Shown: positions 42,055 through 52,737, counted from the first letter of the stretch. The stretch is 64,000 bases of DNA from Diploscapter coronatus (GCA_964036155.1 OZ038423.1:33185249-33249248), one strand, 5' to 3'. Notes: generated by a model from the sequence alone, not told the origin. Translations and numbers: made by a program.

Positions 42055-43168
42055 TTCGGCTGAATTTGGTTGACTTCGAATTCAATCAATGCTTATCAAC
42101 GCTTTCCTCGTGTGTTATAAAGCGAGCTAATATTAGTCAGTAAGACAAATGTTGGAAAGATTATAAAATGTAGCACGGTGGCCTAGCAGTACCTCGATTG
42201 GGATAATTTATGCACAAAATTCGATACCGAAAATGGTAATTTTTATTAGAAAATGAACATAGATAAATGAACCCACAAAAACAAGATATTGTCAGTAATT
42301 CTTACAAGTGATTTTTCACAAACTCACAGATTTCGATAAATTTATTGAAACAACGAAGCGAGTATATTGAGATTTTTTTCTCGAATAGCTGAATATGTAA
42401 CCTAACTGCCAGCTAAGCAACCATGCTGGTAGACAGCGCATCCCAGAGAAGTGAAGGGTCAGGTTCAATTCCTGATTGTGCGTCATGAGTTTTGCATAGA
42501 ATATCCATTTCCAATCTGCACGCCACTAGGCACTGTTCCTACAGAATGATTTATTTTTTTAATCATTAGATCAATTATTTACCATTTATGGTTAGACTTT
42601 TTGATTGGCTTGATCCGAGTAACTTTTGTAACCTGTTGTTTCTAAAATGTTTACTAAAATAAATGAAAAAAGATTTTAACTTGTTGGTAATTACGAAAAC
42701 TCGCATCTTGAAAAATAGTGTGTCAGGTTAGGAGAGGATAGGAATAGACTCTATTTTTCCATAACATCTTTTCAAGATGCGAGTTTTCGTAGCAGTCAAT
42801 TTGTTCATATTTACCTTAACCAATCCACGTATCAAGAAGTATAAGGTTATAATTTGAAAGTACGGTCCTTGATATCTCATTGCATAATCTAATACCTGAA
42901 ATGAAAAATTTTCGTCATATTATACTTGAAACATAAATATAAATGTTTTGATAGCAGACCCCTCCACATAGGGAAGAATGCTAGGAAAAAAAAATATAAA
43001 TGTTTTGTATTATTAACGCGCAATAAACTGGTTATTCGCCTCATAGAGAAAAAGCGAGCATCAATTTCTGTAGTCCCCTCGCCTCTCTCTCTTTCTCTCG
43101 CTCCCGATAACCAGATTTTTGCTTATTAATGATAGAAAGAATAAATTTCATTTAGCTTATAAAAAAAG
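42055..43168. other. Repeat-rich intergenic region with two tRNA-like promoter pairs
   Basis: Around 42180-42231, TGGCCTAGCAG fits the Pol III A box, with ATTCGATACC (near-B box) about 35 bases later. Around 42427-42475, GGTTCAATTCC is a perfect B box inside a 5-bp T-stem (TCAGG/CCTGA), with a partial A box at the right distance. Neither closes a full acceptor stem, so these are tRNA-derived remnants at best. Hairpin elements follow at 42693-42790 and roughly 42990-43125. Confidence 0.35.
42693..42790. mobile_element. 98-bp inverted-repeat element, 22-bp perfect termini
   Basis: ACGAAAACTCGCATCTTGAA at 42693 extends to a 22-base perfect match with the complement of 42769-42790. Confidence 0.7.
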
Positions 43169-46025
43169 TTATATAAGAAAATAAATGAAATATCTTACAA
43201 GTATCATATTTTCTAAAAAATAAGAATAATTATTATAATTATTATTATTCTTTGCGTAGTCCGGACGTTCGATATCAAGTATGGTAAAAGAGGGAAAGTA
43301 ATGGAGAATTGATGTTCTCACTGTACTAAATAGGAAATAATTATTAGTAATAGTTTCACAAATCATCTGAATAAATATTACATTTTCGATTTAAAAAAAA
43401 TATGTTTCTAATACAGTGACGTTCAAAAGTATGAAAATAAGCTTTTTTAAATCAAGCAGGCCTAGACAGCTCTTAAACCAAAATCCTATGCTAATCCCCT
43501 TTTCTAGCCAAAAATTTCGGTCAGAGTCCTTTTCGCGGACCTTCTACCTATATGTCTCCAATAGTAAAATTAGCATTTTCGGACCTCCCTATATTTTCAG
43601 CCTGGATGAAATCAGTGAGTGATTTAACTACTTACTGTGAATCGATTCATAATAAGAGAACCTAAGGGGCATTTACGCCGGACGTAAAAGTATAGAAGAG
43701 AAGGACCGTAAGTGGTAATTTTACTTTGAAAACTGCTAGGTAGTGAGGGCCCGCAAAGAGCTTTCGACCGAAACTTTTTACTAGGGAAGGCGGTTCGCAC
43801 GCGCGAACTGACGTAGTCTTCCTTAGATCTGATAATAAGTCGATGAACCAGCCATTATTTTAACAAATTCTCGTTTCCTTACTTTTGAATTCCACTGTAT
43901 CTTATACTCTCCATTATTCCCTAAAAGATGAAGATCAAGATCGACGGTGAGCTTTATGGGCGGAGTCTTCCTTTCTTCGCTTTTGTAAAAGAAAAAAAAT
44001 AAGTATTCGCTACAGGCTCTTCTTTCTCTTTTCCACTAAAAGGAAGGACTAGACTCCGCCCATGAAACCTTCCGTCGAATTTAATCTCAATCCTTTAGGA
44101 AACAACCATACATGAGCTAAAAGGTATTTGTTGAGTCGTTTTTCCGCCTTGCGAGTTTCGTTACTTAGATTATATAAACTAAATTTTTTCCTAATGTAAA
44201 AAAATGAAGCAAAAGTTATAATGAATTGTGCAATCCCAGATACCAAAAGTATGCCCGATTGAACTGTGACCTGAAATATTTAACTTTTCTTTGAAACGGA
44301 AGATGCAGCATTTTGAATGGATCATCGTGCATTTCTTACATGTAATTCTTGCGCTAGCTGATCGAAAAAATTGCTGGTTAGATTCGAGTGGTCTCTGATT
44401 ACGTGAAAATAGATATAAACGCCATCGGTCATTGATATCATCACAAGATATACGCAAAAACAAAGCGCGAATAAAAAGATAATTATTCGTGTGTTCTTCT
44501 TTATTGGAGCACTGAAATATTATATAGAGGAATAGAGAGTAAATGGAGCCTGCAGACTCAATTTACTCTATATTCCTCGATAATTAAAAAGAAATCCGGA
44601 TTTATTGTGATTATATTTTACTACAACATCAAATATTATAGTTATTCCCAAAAAGATGGAGATCGAAATAAAGGAAGGAGAAGGGAGAATGTCTGCATCC
44701 CTTATGCGAACATGTTATTTCTTTTTACCTTTTTAGAAAGCACAGAAAATAAAAATCTCTCGTTTTCGATCTCCACCTTTTTGGTCCCAAGTCATATCAA
44801 ATGAAATATAAGAAAGGATGACTAACGTTGAAAATGCTCGCGCTCGGTAAACTGCAATGGCTGCTGATACAAACCTAATTAATATATTTATCCATATAAT
44901 TACAGAAGTTACCGAATCAGGAATTAACTAAATAAATGTTTGTGACTTTTGAAATATAGATGTCGGGACACCTCCAGTCCAGAACTATTTTGCTACCCCA
45001 GTCAGGAGGCCCTATTCACAAAAAGTTCGGAATCGGAGATGTCCCAGATATCTGATGATCGATTTGATATTTTGAGCAATTGTGCTCATTGCTATTCGAT
45101 TCTTTTAGTCTTTTTTTTAAATCTTTTCTATCTAATTAATATTCCTTTGGGTTAAAGAATCGATGAATTTTATATGGTTTGTCCCTCAAAACGTGAAGAT
45201 CGACAACGAGATTTTTATTTTCTGTGCTTTCTAAAGAGGTAAAAAAGAAAGAAATAGCATGTTCGCATGAGAGATACAAACATTCCCCTCTCTCTATTTC
45301 GATCTACACCTTTTTGGAAATAAGCCATACTATTGAGGGATGGACAGGAAAACATTCTTGCAAATGCCTCGAAGCCAAAATTTTCGAAACAATACTTCGT
45401 ATACCACTGATAATTAAGATGAATAAATAAAAATAAACTTACCTCATCAGAATCTTTAATGTAACAGCATGCTCCTTTTGCTTTTATAATGTAATTATCC
45501 ATACATAGCTAAATTTTGTGTTATGATAAATTGTGAAAACAAAATATTATGAACTTAAGATATGCAGCATTTAATTTCTCTTTACATAGCTCACTTATAG
45601 TCAATTTGGAAACCTCATGACACCATAACTCAATAATATAGTATGAAATGGTTTGATGAGCTACACAAATTTTTATTTTCTTGTTAAAATTACTGGATTC
45701 GTTCCGTTTATTTATAGGGTTATCCTCTGCAAGCGTATCGGAAAAATAGGCGTGATCAAGAAAGAGCGCTTCTTTTTCTCTCTCATCTATGTGCACTATC
45801 TCGCGCAGTTGTCCTAATGCGTGCCTAGTGGAGGGCTCAACGCTTGCGAATAGCTCGATATTTAAAAATGGTAAGAAATATTCTTACATATATAGTTCCA
45901 CTGATAAAATAAAGGAATTTTAGTATGAGAACCAACGAAATTAATCTTTCAAAATGTGTTAATCTGGTCATTTTACTATTCAGTCTAAATAATACGAAGA
46001 ATCCGACTATAACTGGTAGTGTCAT
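43169..46025 (-). CDS. Serpentine (7TM) chemoreceptor-like gene, model incomplete
   Basis: Well-joined exons: 45508-45443, 44927-44827, 44511-44340, 44270-44112, phases 0/0/2/0 without stops. They encode successive hydrophobic segments: SVIIWINILIRFVSAAIAVY, then (after a basic loop APIKKNTR) IIIFLFALCFCVYLVMI, and VQSGILLVSGIAQFIITFA, followed by RKKFSLYNLSNETRKAEKR. Likely earlier exons are 46025-45888 (LPVIVGFFVLFRLN; LISLVLILKFLYFISG) and 45679-45614. A likely last exon is 43366-43169 (ICETITNNYFLF..FTILDIERPDYAKN). Topology and the basic inner loops resemble nematode chemoreceptors, plasma-membrane proteins of sensory cilia, but I cannot assign a family. Large introns are filled with inverted-repeat elements. 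Whether it is functional is unclear. Confidence 0.45.
43938..44079. mobile_element. Inverted-repeat element in receptor-gene intron
   Basis: TCGACGGTGAGCTTTATGGG and CCCATGAAACCTTCCGTCGA, extending to GGGCGGAGTCTTCC / AGACTCCGCCC, form imperfect 35-40-bp inverted arms. Confidence 0.65.
44647..44787 (+). mobile_element. Inverted-repeat element, family H, copy 1
   Basis: Ends CCCAAAAAGATGGAGATCGA and TCGATCTCCACCTTTTTGG are inverted. The core (GCGAACATGTTATTTCTTTT, GAAAGCACAGAAAATAAAAA) recurs inverted at 45184-45320. Confidence 0.75.
45184..45320 (-). mobile_element. Inverted-repeat element, family H, copy 2
   Basis: Reverse-complement near-copy of 44647-44787, about 400 bp away, in the next intron of the receptor-like gene. 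The two copies could fold on each other in the pre-mRNA. Confidence 0.75.
45715..45865 (+). repeat. Dispersed repeat, family G, copy 1
   Basis: Shares CTGCAAGCGTATCGGAAAAA, GTGATCAAGAAAGAGC and ACTATCTCGCGC in the same order with 46654-46787. Confidence 0.65.
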
Positions 46026-46148
46026 AAGTTCCCTGATAATAGTATATATTGCACTTTCTAAATCGAAAATTAATATAGCTAGTTATTTGAAATAACTCAA
46101 AACAATGATCACGTGAATATGAATAATAATGCAATGATGAGAGCACAT

Positions 46149-46268
46149 TCAGACCTAGGAAGGACTTAAGTCAGAATGCCCGTGCAACCTACCCTCTATA
46201 TATTTTTGGTGCTACGACCTATCCCTTGTATATTTTTTTAAGTCTGACTCAAATGCTCCCCAGGTCTG
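46149..46268. mobile_element. Short inverted-repeat element
   Basis: TCAGACCTAGGAAGGACTTA at the left is mirrored by AGTCTGACTCAAATGCTCCCCAGGTCTGA at the right, with gaps. About 120 bp. Confidence 0.5.
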
Positions 46269-46653
46269 AACATTTGAGCTATTTTAAATTTAAAAAATTT
46301 TCATTGTCGAAATATGTGAGTAAGCGAAGGTGAATAAATTTCACTGTCCATTACAAATAATCATAGACGACAATATTTTACAACATACCGTAAATTTTCA
46401 AATAAAAGTCCATTTACCTAATTTCCAGATTTTGCCATTACTCTACTCAAATCATCTCAGGCTGTTATTTATAATATTATTTAAGCTATTTAAGGCATAT
46501 CAACTCTTGCTTTCGTGATTCCGATGTATGTACGATCAGTTATGACGTTTGAAAATTTCGAGTTTACTGATTTTTGGGGAGGATGATTAAAAATATACCC
46601 CGGAGCTTCTATTAGAGAATTTACGGTATATTATAGGGTTGCTCTTTAGACAT

Positions 46654-46787
46654 GAGCTCTCTGCAAGCGTATCGGAAAAATGAACGTGATCAAGAAAGAG
46701 CAAGCCTCAAGGGAGTGCTTGTTTTCCTCTCTTTGTGTACTATCTCGCGCGTCTAGCGGAGAGCTCAATGCTTGTGGATAGCTTAAT
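46654..46787 (+). repeat. Dispersed repeat, family G, copy 2
   Basis: Direct-orientation copy of 45715-45865, about 0.8 kb downstream, with a GAGCTC..GCTTG pair at the ends. Confidence 0.65.
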
Positions 46788-47162
46788 ACTTCCAAATGCC
46801 TGAGTCGTAAATAGAACTTTCAGATAGCACGCAATAATATATAAGTAGGAGTCGGATTCATAGAATGCTAAAATTATTCCTCATTTATTTTTATCAAGAG
46901 TTAAATGATTAATTTAAGGAAATTATATAAAAAAGGACAGTCTGGAAACCTCGTAGCGTCGTGACATCGTGACATACGAAATAGTGTAGGAAAGGATTCT
47001 CTAACTTATTCTATTCTCCCTTAACCCTATACTATTTCGTTGGTCAACTACTATACTATTTTTCCAAATTGCCACATGATTTATAAAAGTTACCTTATTT
47101 CCTTTAATTGAAGCATACCCTCTAATATAAACCCACCCCATGAATTCCAGAACTGGCTTCTA

Positions 47163-47294
47163 CTATTTATCATTGATAAGTCACGGCCACGTTTACTATT
47201 TGTCATCGGATAACTGTTAGCCTACCCATCCAAACCCTAACATTTATCCGGTGACAAATAATAAACGTGATCGTGACTTATCGATGATAAATAG
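47163..47294. mobile_element. Palindromic element with ~56-bp arms
   Basis: CTATTTATCATTGATAAGTC at 47163 continues for about 56 bases that match the complement of the right half (to 47294) with roughly eight mismatches. Confidence 0.7.
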
Positions 47295-47492
47295 AATGAG
47301 CCTCCAGAATCTACCTTTACCCTACTCAAATCATTCCAGGAAATATTTTAGAATATTTTTGGGTTATCTAGAGCTAGTTTACTTACGTGTGCTTCAAATA
47401 GAGCAAATACGGTATGTTCAAATGCCATTGTTTGGCTACTTTTCTACATAATAATAAAATTAATACCATCCTTATTATGATTTGTTTCACAC

Positions 47493-47650
47493 AAGTGGGC
47501 AGTTGGCAAGTCTTTTCACCTTTCTCCCAATGCACACTATCCTACGACAATTGTCTTTTTCTGGCGGGAAGAAAGAAGGAATAGTCGTAAGATAATGACA
47601 AAAAAGGAGAATGTGCATTGCACAGCGAGAAGAGCCAACTGCCCCCACTT
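47493..47650. mobile_element. 158-bp inverted-repeat element
   Basis: AAGTGGGCAGTTGGC and GCCAACTGCCCCCACTT bound the element. The inner halves (GCACACTATCCTACGACAAT / ATAGTCGTAAGATAATGACA) are also partly complementary. Confidence 0.65.
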
Positions 47651-47694
47651 ACATAAAACATAATAATTCAAGTGGTAGTTAGTAAATGTGTTAC

Positions 47695-47818
47695 CAGCGC
47701 ATAGTTCACCAAGTTCCATTGGCATATGTCTCTCCGAAAATATTCTATTACAATCATGCATTTTAATGTTAGCAAGGAAGTGAAAATAGTTGTTGCGATT
47801 TGGACGCCTAATTTTAAC
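47695..47818 (-). CDS. Isolated exon with a membrane helix
   Basis: Bounded by TTTGCAG and GTAACAC on the minus strand, phase 1 in and 0 out. It encodes LGVQIATTIFTSLLTLKCMI followed by VIEYFRRDICQWNLVNYAL. This could be a 5' exon of the receptor-like gene at 43169-46025 or the remnant of a second receptor. A possible small exon with a Met lies between (minus strand about 47435-47394, MAFEHTVFALFEAH). Confidence 0.3.
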
Positions 47819-48454
47819 CTGCAAATAAATAGTCTAATTAGAAACTTAACCATAAGTAAATTATTTGGAATTAATGAACTTACAGTACGATATGTTAGCC
47901 TAGGTCAATAGTACGAAGTGAATATTCCGCTCTAACTGAAGCGCTAATCTGCAGACACAGCGTCAGAATCTAATCCTTTTATACGGTAATTTAGTCTTGA
48001 AATAGTGAATTAACTTCAGAAGTTTCTGTGCAAATTCTCATTTAATAATACCTTTGATTTTGCGAAAAGACGTTGAGCTTGCAAAATTATAATATTTGGC
48101 TGTCTGTTTGCATGCAAAAATGAATCCTCTACCATAATTATAACTTGTTTTACAGACATTAATCCATCACTCCTTATGTTAAAGGGAACCAGGCATTTAT
48201 TACTTTTCGAATATCTTGTGCATTACAATTATCATATGATAATACAATTCGCAAAACGGTGTGCAGACATGATATCATTATAAAAAATTAGTTCAACAAA
48301 TTTATCATCAAAATCTTTGAAAAGTGCAAATTAGAGAACATCATCAAAAATATCTCAGTTTTGAAATAAATGAAGTAGATTTTGCATAAAAACCAAAATA
48401 ATCTTTCATCAAGTGATTTGTCAGAATTAAAGATTTTAGTAAACAGTTTAAGAG
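47819..48454. other. Gene-free AT-rich stretch
   Basis: No conserved frame or clear repeat seen. Confidence 0.4.
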
Positions 48455-48694
48455 TTAGTCATGCAAAACCAAAGTTGATATTTCCAGGGGCCCGCCGATC
48501 GGGATGATTTCCATACCATTTAGTTTTTCACGCTGATTCTCATGGTGCAATTCGTCTTTCGAAAAACTTTCCTTGTTAGCAGTCATCGCTAATTCAACTG
48601 TTAGATTATTTGAAGTGAAGAAAGTTTTCAAATGAGCCTTTTCCAACGTCACCTCAAATTTCAGGTTCTTTCGAAGCGTTTGATGCCATGACAA
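48455..48694 (-). CDS. Terminal exon, possibly galectin-like
   Basis: Open from the acceptor TTTTCCAG (48695) to TAA at 48455: 79 residues. The stretch VELAMTANKESFSKDELHH, then LNGMEIIPIGGPLEISTLVL, follows the strand pattern of the end of a galectin carbohydrate-recognition domain (...NG..F..F.HR....N.L.I.G...I...). The sugar-contacting Arg, Trp and Glu residues are not evident, so the assignment is only suggestive. 5' exons should lie at 48695-49150 but I could not define them. The gene would be head-to-head with the secreted Cys-rich gene at 49360. Confidence 0.35.
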   Translation of the reverse strand: MSWHQTLRKNLKFEVTLEKAHLKTFFTSNNLTVELAMTANKESFSKDELHHENQREKLNGMEIIPIGGPLEISTLVLHD

Positions 48695-49359
48695 CTGGAA
48701 AATAATATCCTTTAGAATGATAATTAACTAATACTGTCAGTTTGAGACACCTATCATATTTGAAATCAGACCTAGGGAGGATGATCGTCAAAAACGGGCA
48801 ATTAGATATACTGAAGACGGAGAGTAATCGAAGCTTTTGAAAATAACTAAACGTATGTATTGAGAATTTTTTATTTAGGTAAGCGGATAACAGGAAGTTA
48901 AAAATTGGAAACAGTAGCTGAAAACGAAAAATATTTTGTACATTTCGAAAAGTTAATAACACTCGCATGTTCATGATCAACATTCTTTTCTTATAACGAA
49001 TATTGTAATTAAAATATGTCAATAAAATAAGCAGGCAATTGGATGGCAGCAAATGAGTGCTTGCATTCGGTACAGTATTAGTCATATTTGGCTGTAGGCT
49101 GTAGCTTCTAATTCTATGTTGTAATCTACCGTTTTTCATTGAAATATGCAAGTGTAGATTTAATCCGAAAAGTCATTAGTCACCAGGATTTCGAGTCACA
49201 AGTGGAAAGATAAGACGGAAGAATGATATTGGACGCGTGAGATTATCTTGAGAAGTTCCTAATACCGAGGAGTTTATCAATGAAACTTCACAGTATGCTT
49301 CATATAAAAGCCTAGCGTTCTCAACGGTCTCTACACTCATTCGAGTCACTTTCGAAGAT

Positions 49360-50103
49360 ATGAAGTTCTTCCTCACCTTCACCTGCTGCTTCCTCGCCAT
49401 TTCGACGCTCCACTCGGCGCTGGCCGACGGATCGAGTGGGTTGAGCTGCGCCGTTGGAACCAAAGGCAATCCGTCATGTGTCCTGTCGTGCAAGCTGCAG
49501 GTAAATTCTACTATTGCCTTAGAATGGTCTAAAAGCTTTTGCGCCGCATGCTTGAATATCTGAATGAAGTTTGAAATCCTTTAATTCAAATCTCTAGCAA
49601 CTATTCTAACATGTAGCTGTCTAAAAATGTGTGTGTGTATGCATTTCATAATTTTAAAAGGGAGTTTTTGTAGGGCTGTGACGTCGGAAACTGCAACGCA
49701 GACGGTGCCTGTGCCTGTTCAGGATGCAAGGTCTCTGTACCAGAGAAGTTAGCCGACTGCGAACCGACGTGCCGTGCTGAATGCACTCAACAAGTAAGCT
49801 AGCTTTATTTTTGATGTGTAAAATTTCGATGATGCACTTTTACTTTGTTCAAATGTTCTTACGAGCCACAGTATTAAGGAAAATTTCTTTATGAATACCG
49901 ATTATTTTAATAAAACTATATTAATTTAAAATATATAATGAATCTTGAATGTTTTGCAGCATTGCGGAGGGTTTATGTGCAACGACGCCGTTTGCATCTG
50001 CTTCAACTGCCCCGCTGAGGAGTTCTCTCTTCGCATCGGCACGGCCTACAACAAGGCATCGACTCATCCCAAATTCATCAGCTCCAACAAAGTCGTTGTT
50101 TGA
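49360..50103 (+). CDS. Secreted Cys-rich two-module protein
   Basis: Exons 49360-49500, 49674-49793, 49960-50103; 134 residues. A clear signal peptide (MKFFLTFTCCFLAISTLHSALA) is followed by two cysteine modules of pattern C-x(3,9)-C-x3-C-x4-C-x4-C-x(4,5)-C-x-C-x2-C: CVLSC..GCDVGNC..CACSGC and CRAEC..HCGGFMC..CICFNC. Both introns are phase 0 and fall at the same place, three residues after the module's third Cys. The tail (EEFSLRIGTAYNKAS...) is Cys-free. It is extracellular, presumably disulphide-bonded or metal-binding, and function is unknown. GC content is higher than in its flanks, as for other expressed genes here. It is a clear paralogue of the gene at 52094 and of the broken copy at 50785. 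Confidence 0.85.
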
Positions 50104-50784
50104 TTTCGGATGATCGGATGATCGACTAACTCAAACATGGTTTTATAACAACATACAGTACCAGCCAAAAGTTATGCGAATTCTATGATTTTATGAACCA
50201 CCGCATTTATGCTAATTGGCAAATTTTACAACTGTTTGGTATGTAAAAATGTAGGATTTTTACAATCTTTCGATTATTAACAGGCTTGAACAATGATATC
50301 GTTGGCTTTTTCAAAAAATTAAATATTCTATTCGCATAACCTCTGGCCGGTACTGTATTTTTGTATTCATCCAAAATTGTTGATGCGCATAAACAATAAA
50401 TATTTTTAAATGCATTATGGTCAATATGGATTTTAAAAATTAATTTCTATAAAATCTCAATCTTGTCATCGTGGTTTCTATTCGATAATTTTGATTTTTG
50501 AGATATTTGTTTGATGAAATAATTAAAAATTGTCGTTTGATCTGCAAGTGGATTCTTATTATAGAACTGATCTGAGAAATCAAATAAGCGTACACTCACG
50601 CGGGTGAAGTTGAATAGCGATGTTAAATATAGAACTTGCACGATTGAAGACGAAATACAATTTAATGGGTTTGTTTGCGTTAATTTTAATTGTCATCGTT
50701 CGCAGATCTCTACTATAAGTGGCTAGCGAGCTTGTTGATTTGACACAAAACCTTTATTCTTTAATAATTTAACAATTCGGATTA
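50104..50784. other. Intergenic stretch between two Cys-rich genes
   Basis: Contains CATACAGTACCAGCCAAAAG near 50152 and GGCCGGTACTGTATTTTTGT near 50344, an imperfect inverted pair (TACAGTACCAGCC / GGCCGGTACTGTA) bounding about 200 bp: a further small mobile-element candidate. No coding signal. Confidence 0.45.
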
Positions 50785-51074
50785 ATGTCTTTCTTACTCT
50801 GTCCATCACTGCTCTACCTCAACTTGCAACGCATTTTTGGCGACGCTATGTGCAATCCAGCTTGTAGAGTCGAGGTAATTCTTATAGTTTATATTGCAGA
50901 ACAAATAATCGAGATTTTAAAGAAATTACTAATTACTTGTCTAATGGTATTAGCGTATTTCTAACGTTGGTGATGTTTCCAAAGTGATAGTTTTAAAATA
51001 AGTAAATTCTTTTTCAAGGCTGTCATGGTGACACTTGCGATGATGACGACATCTGTAACTGCTTTGGATGCTGA
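50785..51074 (+). pseudogene. Broken single-module copy of the Cys-rich secreted family
   Basis: Exon 50785-50874 gives a short hydrophobic start (MSFLLCPSLLYLNL) and MCNPACRVE. Sequence from 51018 reads GCHGDTCDDDDICNCFGC then TGA. Together they make one family module with exact cysteine spacing and the usual intron position. The acceptor that should read CAG|GGC is CAA|GGC (51015-51020), so the only AG there is one base late and shifts the frame. Its length (one module, no second intron) also differs from the intact copies. Either a recent pseudogene or a copy using an unseen splice form. Confidence 0.6.
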
Positions 51075-52093
51075 AAATAGTTTTTTTTTTCGAGAATTCA
51101 GCAATTACACAATCATAGCATTTTGAGAAAAAGTTATAAATGTTGCTTTATTTGTTTTATGATAATAATTTTAATGACGGTGTTGTTTGGGATTTTAAAC
51201 ATTATGGTTCGTTGATGTTTTACATATCAGTTTAAAAGTATAATGACTAACTGGCTAGTAATACGTAACACACAAATAAAAATACTATGCCTCATCGAGT
51301 CTTAAGTTTGGGAAGTAATGATCTTATGGTTTAACACGACAAGGCTTTTTCTGGACTTTTGTGGGGAAGTAAGTTTTGCATAAGATAATCATTTCAAACG
51401 TTGGACTATATTAGGTAGATTCTCGTTTGCAAATGTGATTTCATACGACAATAAAGAAAGAATGTTAAACAATGATGCTCTGTCGAATTGAACTTTTGGG
51501 AAGTGAAGCAACAATGGCCAAACTTGCTGATAACGCAAGATCAAGTCATAATTTTAACTCAAAGCAAGCATGCAAAAGCCAAAAGGTTTCAAAACATGCG
51601 GATGAATCAAGCTGGCACATCTATTGAAAACAAAAACAATGCAGAAGCAGAGAAAAAGTCTATTTATTAAATAATTGACCAATTGACAACAATTATTCAT
51701 AGAAAAATTAGCATCATAAAAAAGCCGGTGCAAAATGGAACCAAACCCAAAACTGTTTTCAAATAGAATGAGTACAGTGAAAATACGAAGCGAATACTTT
51801 TGTCCAGAATTACTTGAAACACTATTCATTAAATGACCAATTTTATAAAGTGTAAACCTCGATTATCAAAGATACTTGAGTGTTTTTCATATTTCCAAAC
51901 GCTCTTTTTCTTCCTTGTCCAACTGATTACCAATGTTAATTTTTGTGCATGTTTGAACATTGACAGACTATTTCGCTGCTTATCATAAATTTCGTAACCA
52001 CAAAATTTAGTGATTCTAAACATATAAAAACTTAGTGTTATATTCAAACTGAGAGACTAAAACATTTTATTTCGGTATTAGATATTATTTTAT
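51075..52093. other. AT-rich interval without a supported gene
   Basis: Short frames on both strands lack splice or composition support. No repeat recognised. Confidence 0.4.
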
Positions 52094-52737
52094 TTAAATT
52101 TTAAGCAGCATAAATACAAATAATAAAATTTGATAAAAACATAGACAAAAATATGAAGGTGTCGATTTGCATTGCGAACAAGTGCAGATTCCATTCACGC
52201 AGTCAATATCGAAACATAACTGAAATAATTCTTTTGATTATTATTTTATTTTTAAAATGCACTTGATTCAAACAGTGATTCACACAATCAGCACAAGTTC
52301 CCAAATCAGACGTATATATAGGTGCGAGTTGAAACGAGCTATTTTGTGCAGTTTTGTTTAATGCAACAGCATCGAGATTTTCATTTTTATTATTGATATC
52401 ACATCCAGCACAAACGCAATTACCGCCATCACATCGACCCGTGTGACATCCCTGCAAAATACTGATTTTTAAGATGACATCACATTTTATATTCAAAATG
52501 TGCATGAAACTTTTTTTTCATAAACGTTACGTTTTGCAATAGTCTATAATTTTTCTTTTAAATTTCATAATTACAATTTTAATGTATTTCTAATAAAAAA
52601 ATACTCACCGTTCTTTCGCAATAAACGCTGCATTCTGAATCTGCACCGGGCTCGCATTCTTTTGTTTTAAATTGACTTTCCGTTATTTGGAACGAAGACA
52701 ATATGAATACGGCAAGAAGGACTTTGCAGATCATCAT
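52094..52737 (-). CDS. Secreted Cys-rich two-module protein with hydrophobic C-terminus
   Basis: Exons in gene order 52737-52609, 52451-52263, 52219-52094; 147 residues. Signal peptide MMICKVLLAVFILSSFQIT, then module one (ECEPGADSECSVYC, TGCHTGRC, CVCAGC), a polar ~40-residue spacer with N-x-S/T sites (NKT, NSS), and module two (CADCVNHC, LCFDIDC, CTCSQC). Spacing is the same as in the plus-strand gene at 49360, and both phase-0 introns sit at the equivalent module position. It ends YFCLCFYQILLFVFMLL, a hydrophobic tail absent from the paralogue: a GPI-signal-like or membrane-anchoring end is possible. Extracellular or surface role inferred, function unknown. Confidence 0.8.

Noticed and set aside
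42424..42482. Possible tRNA gene
   Set aside because: The T-arm and B box are good, but no acceptor-stem partner for TTGTGCG exists upstream and the anticodon arm does not fold.
48654..49151. 165-codon minus-strand frame, one of the longest here
   Set aside because: Hydrophobic low-complexity translation without splice-consistent extension to the downstream exon frame. I could not justify it as the 5' part of the possible galectin-like gene.
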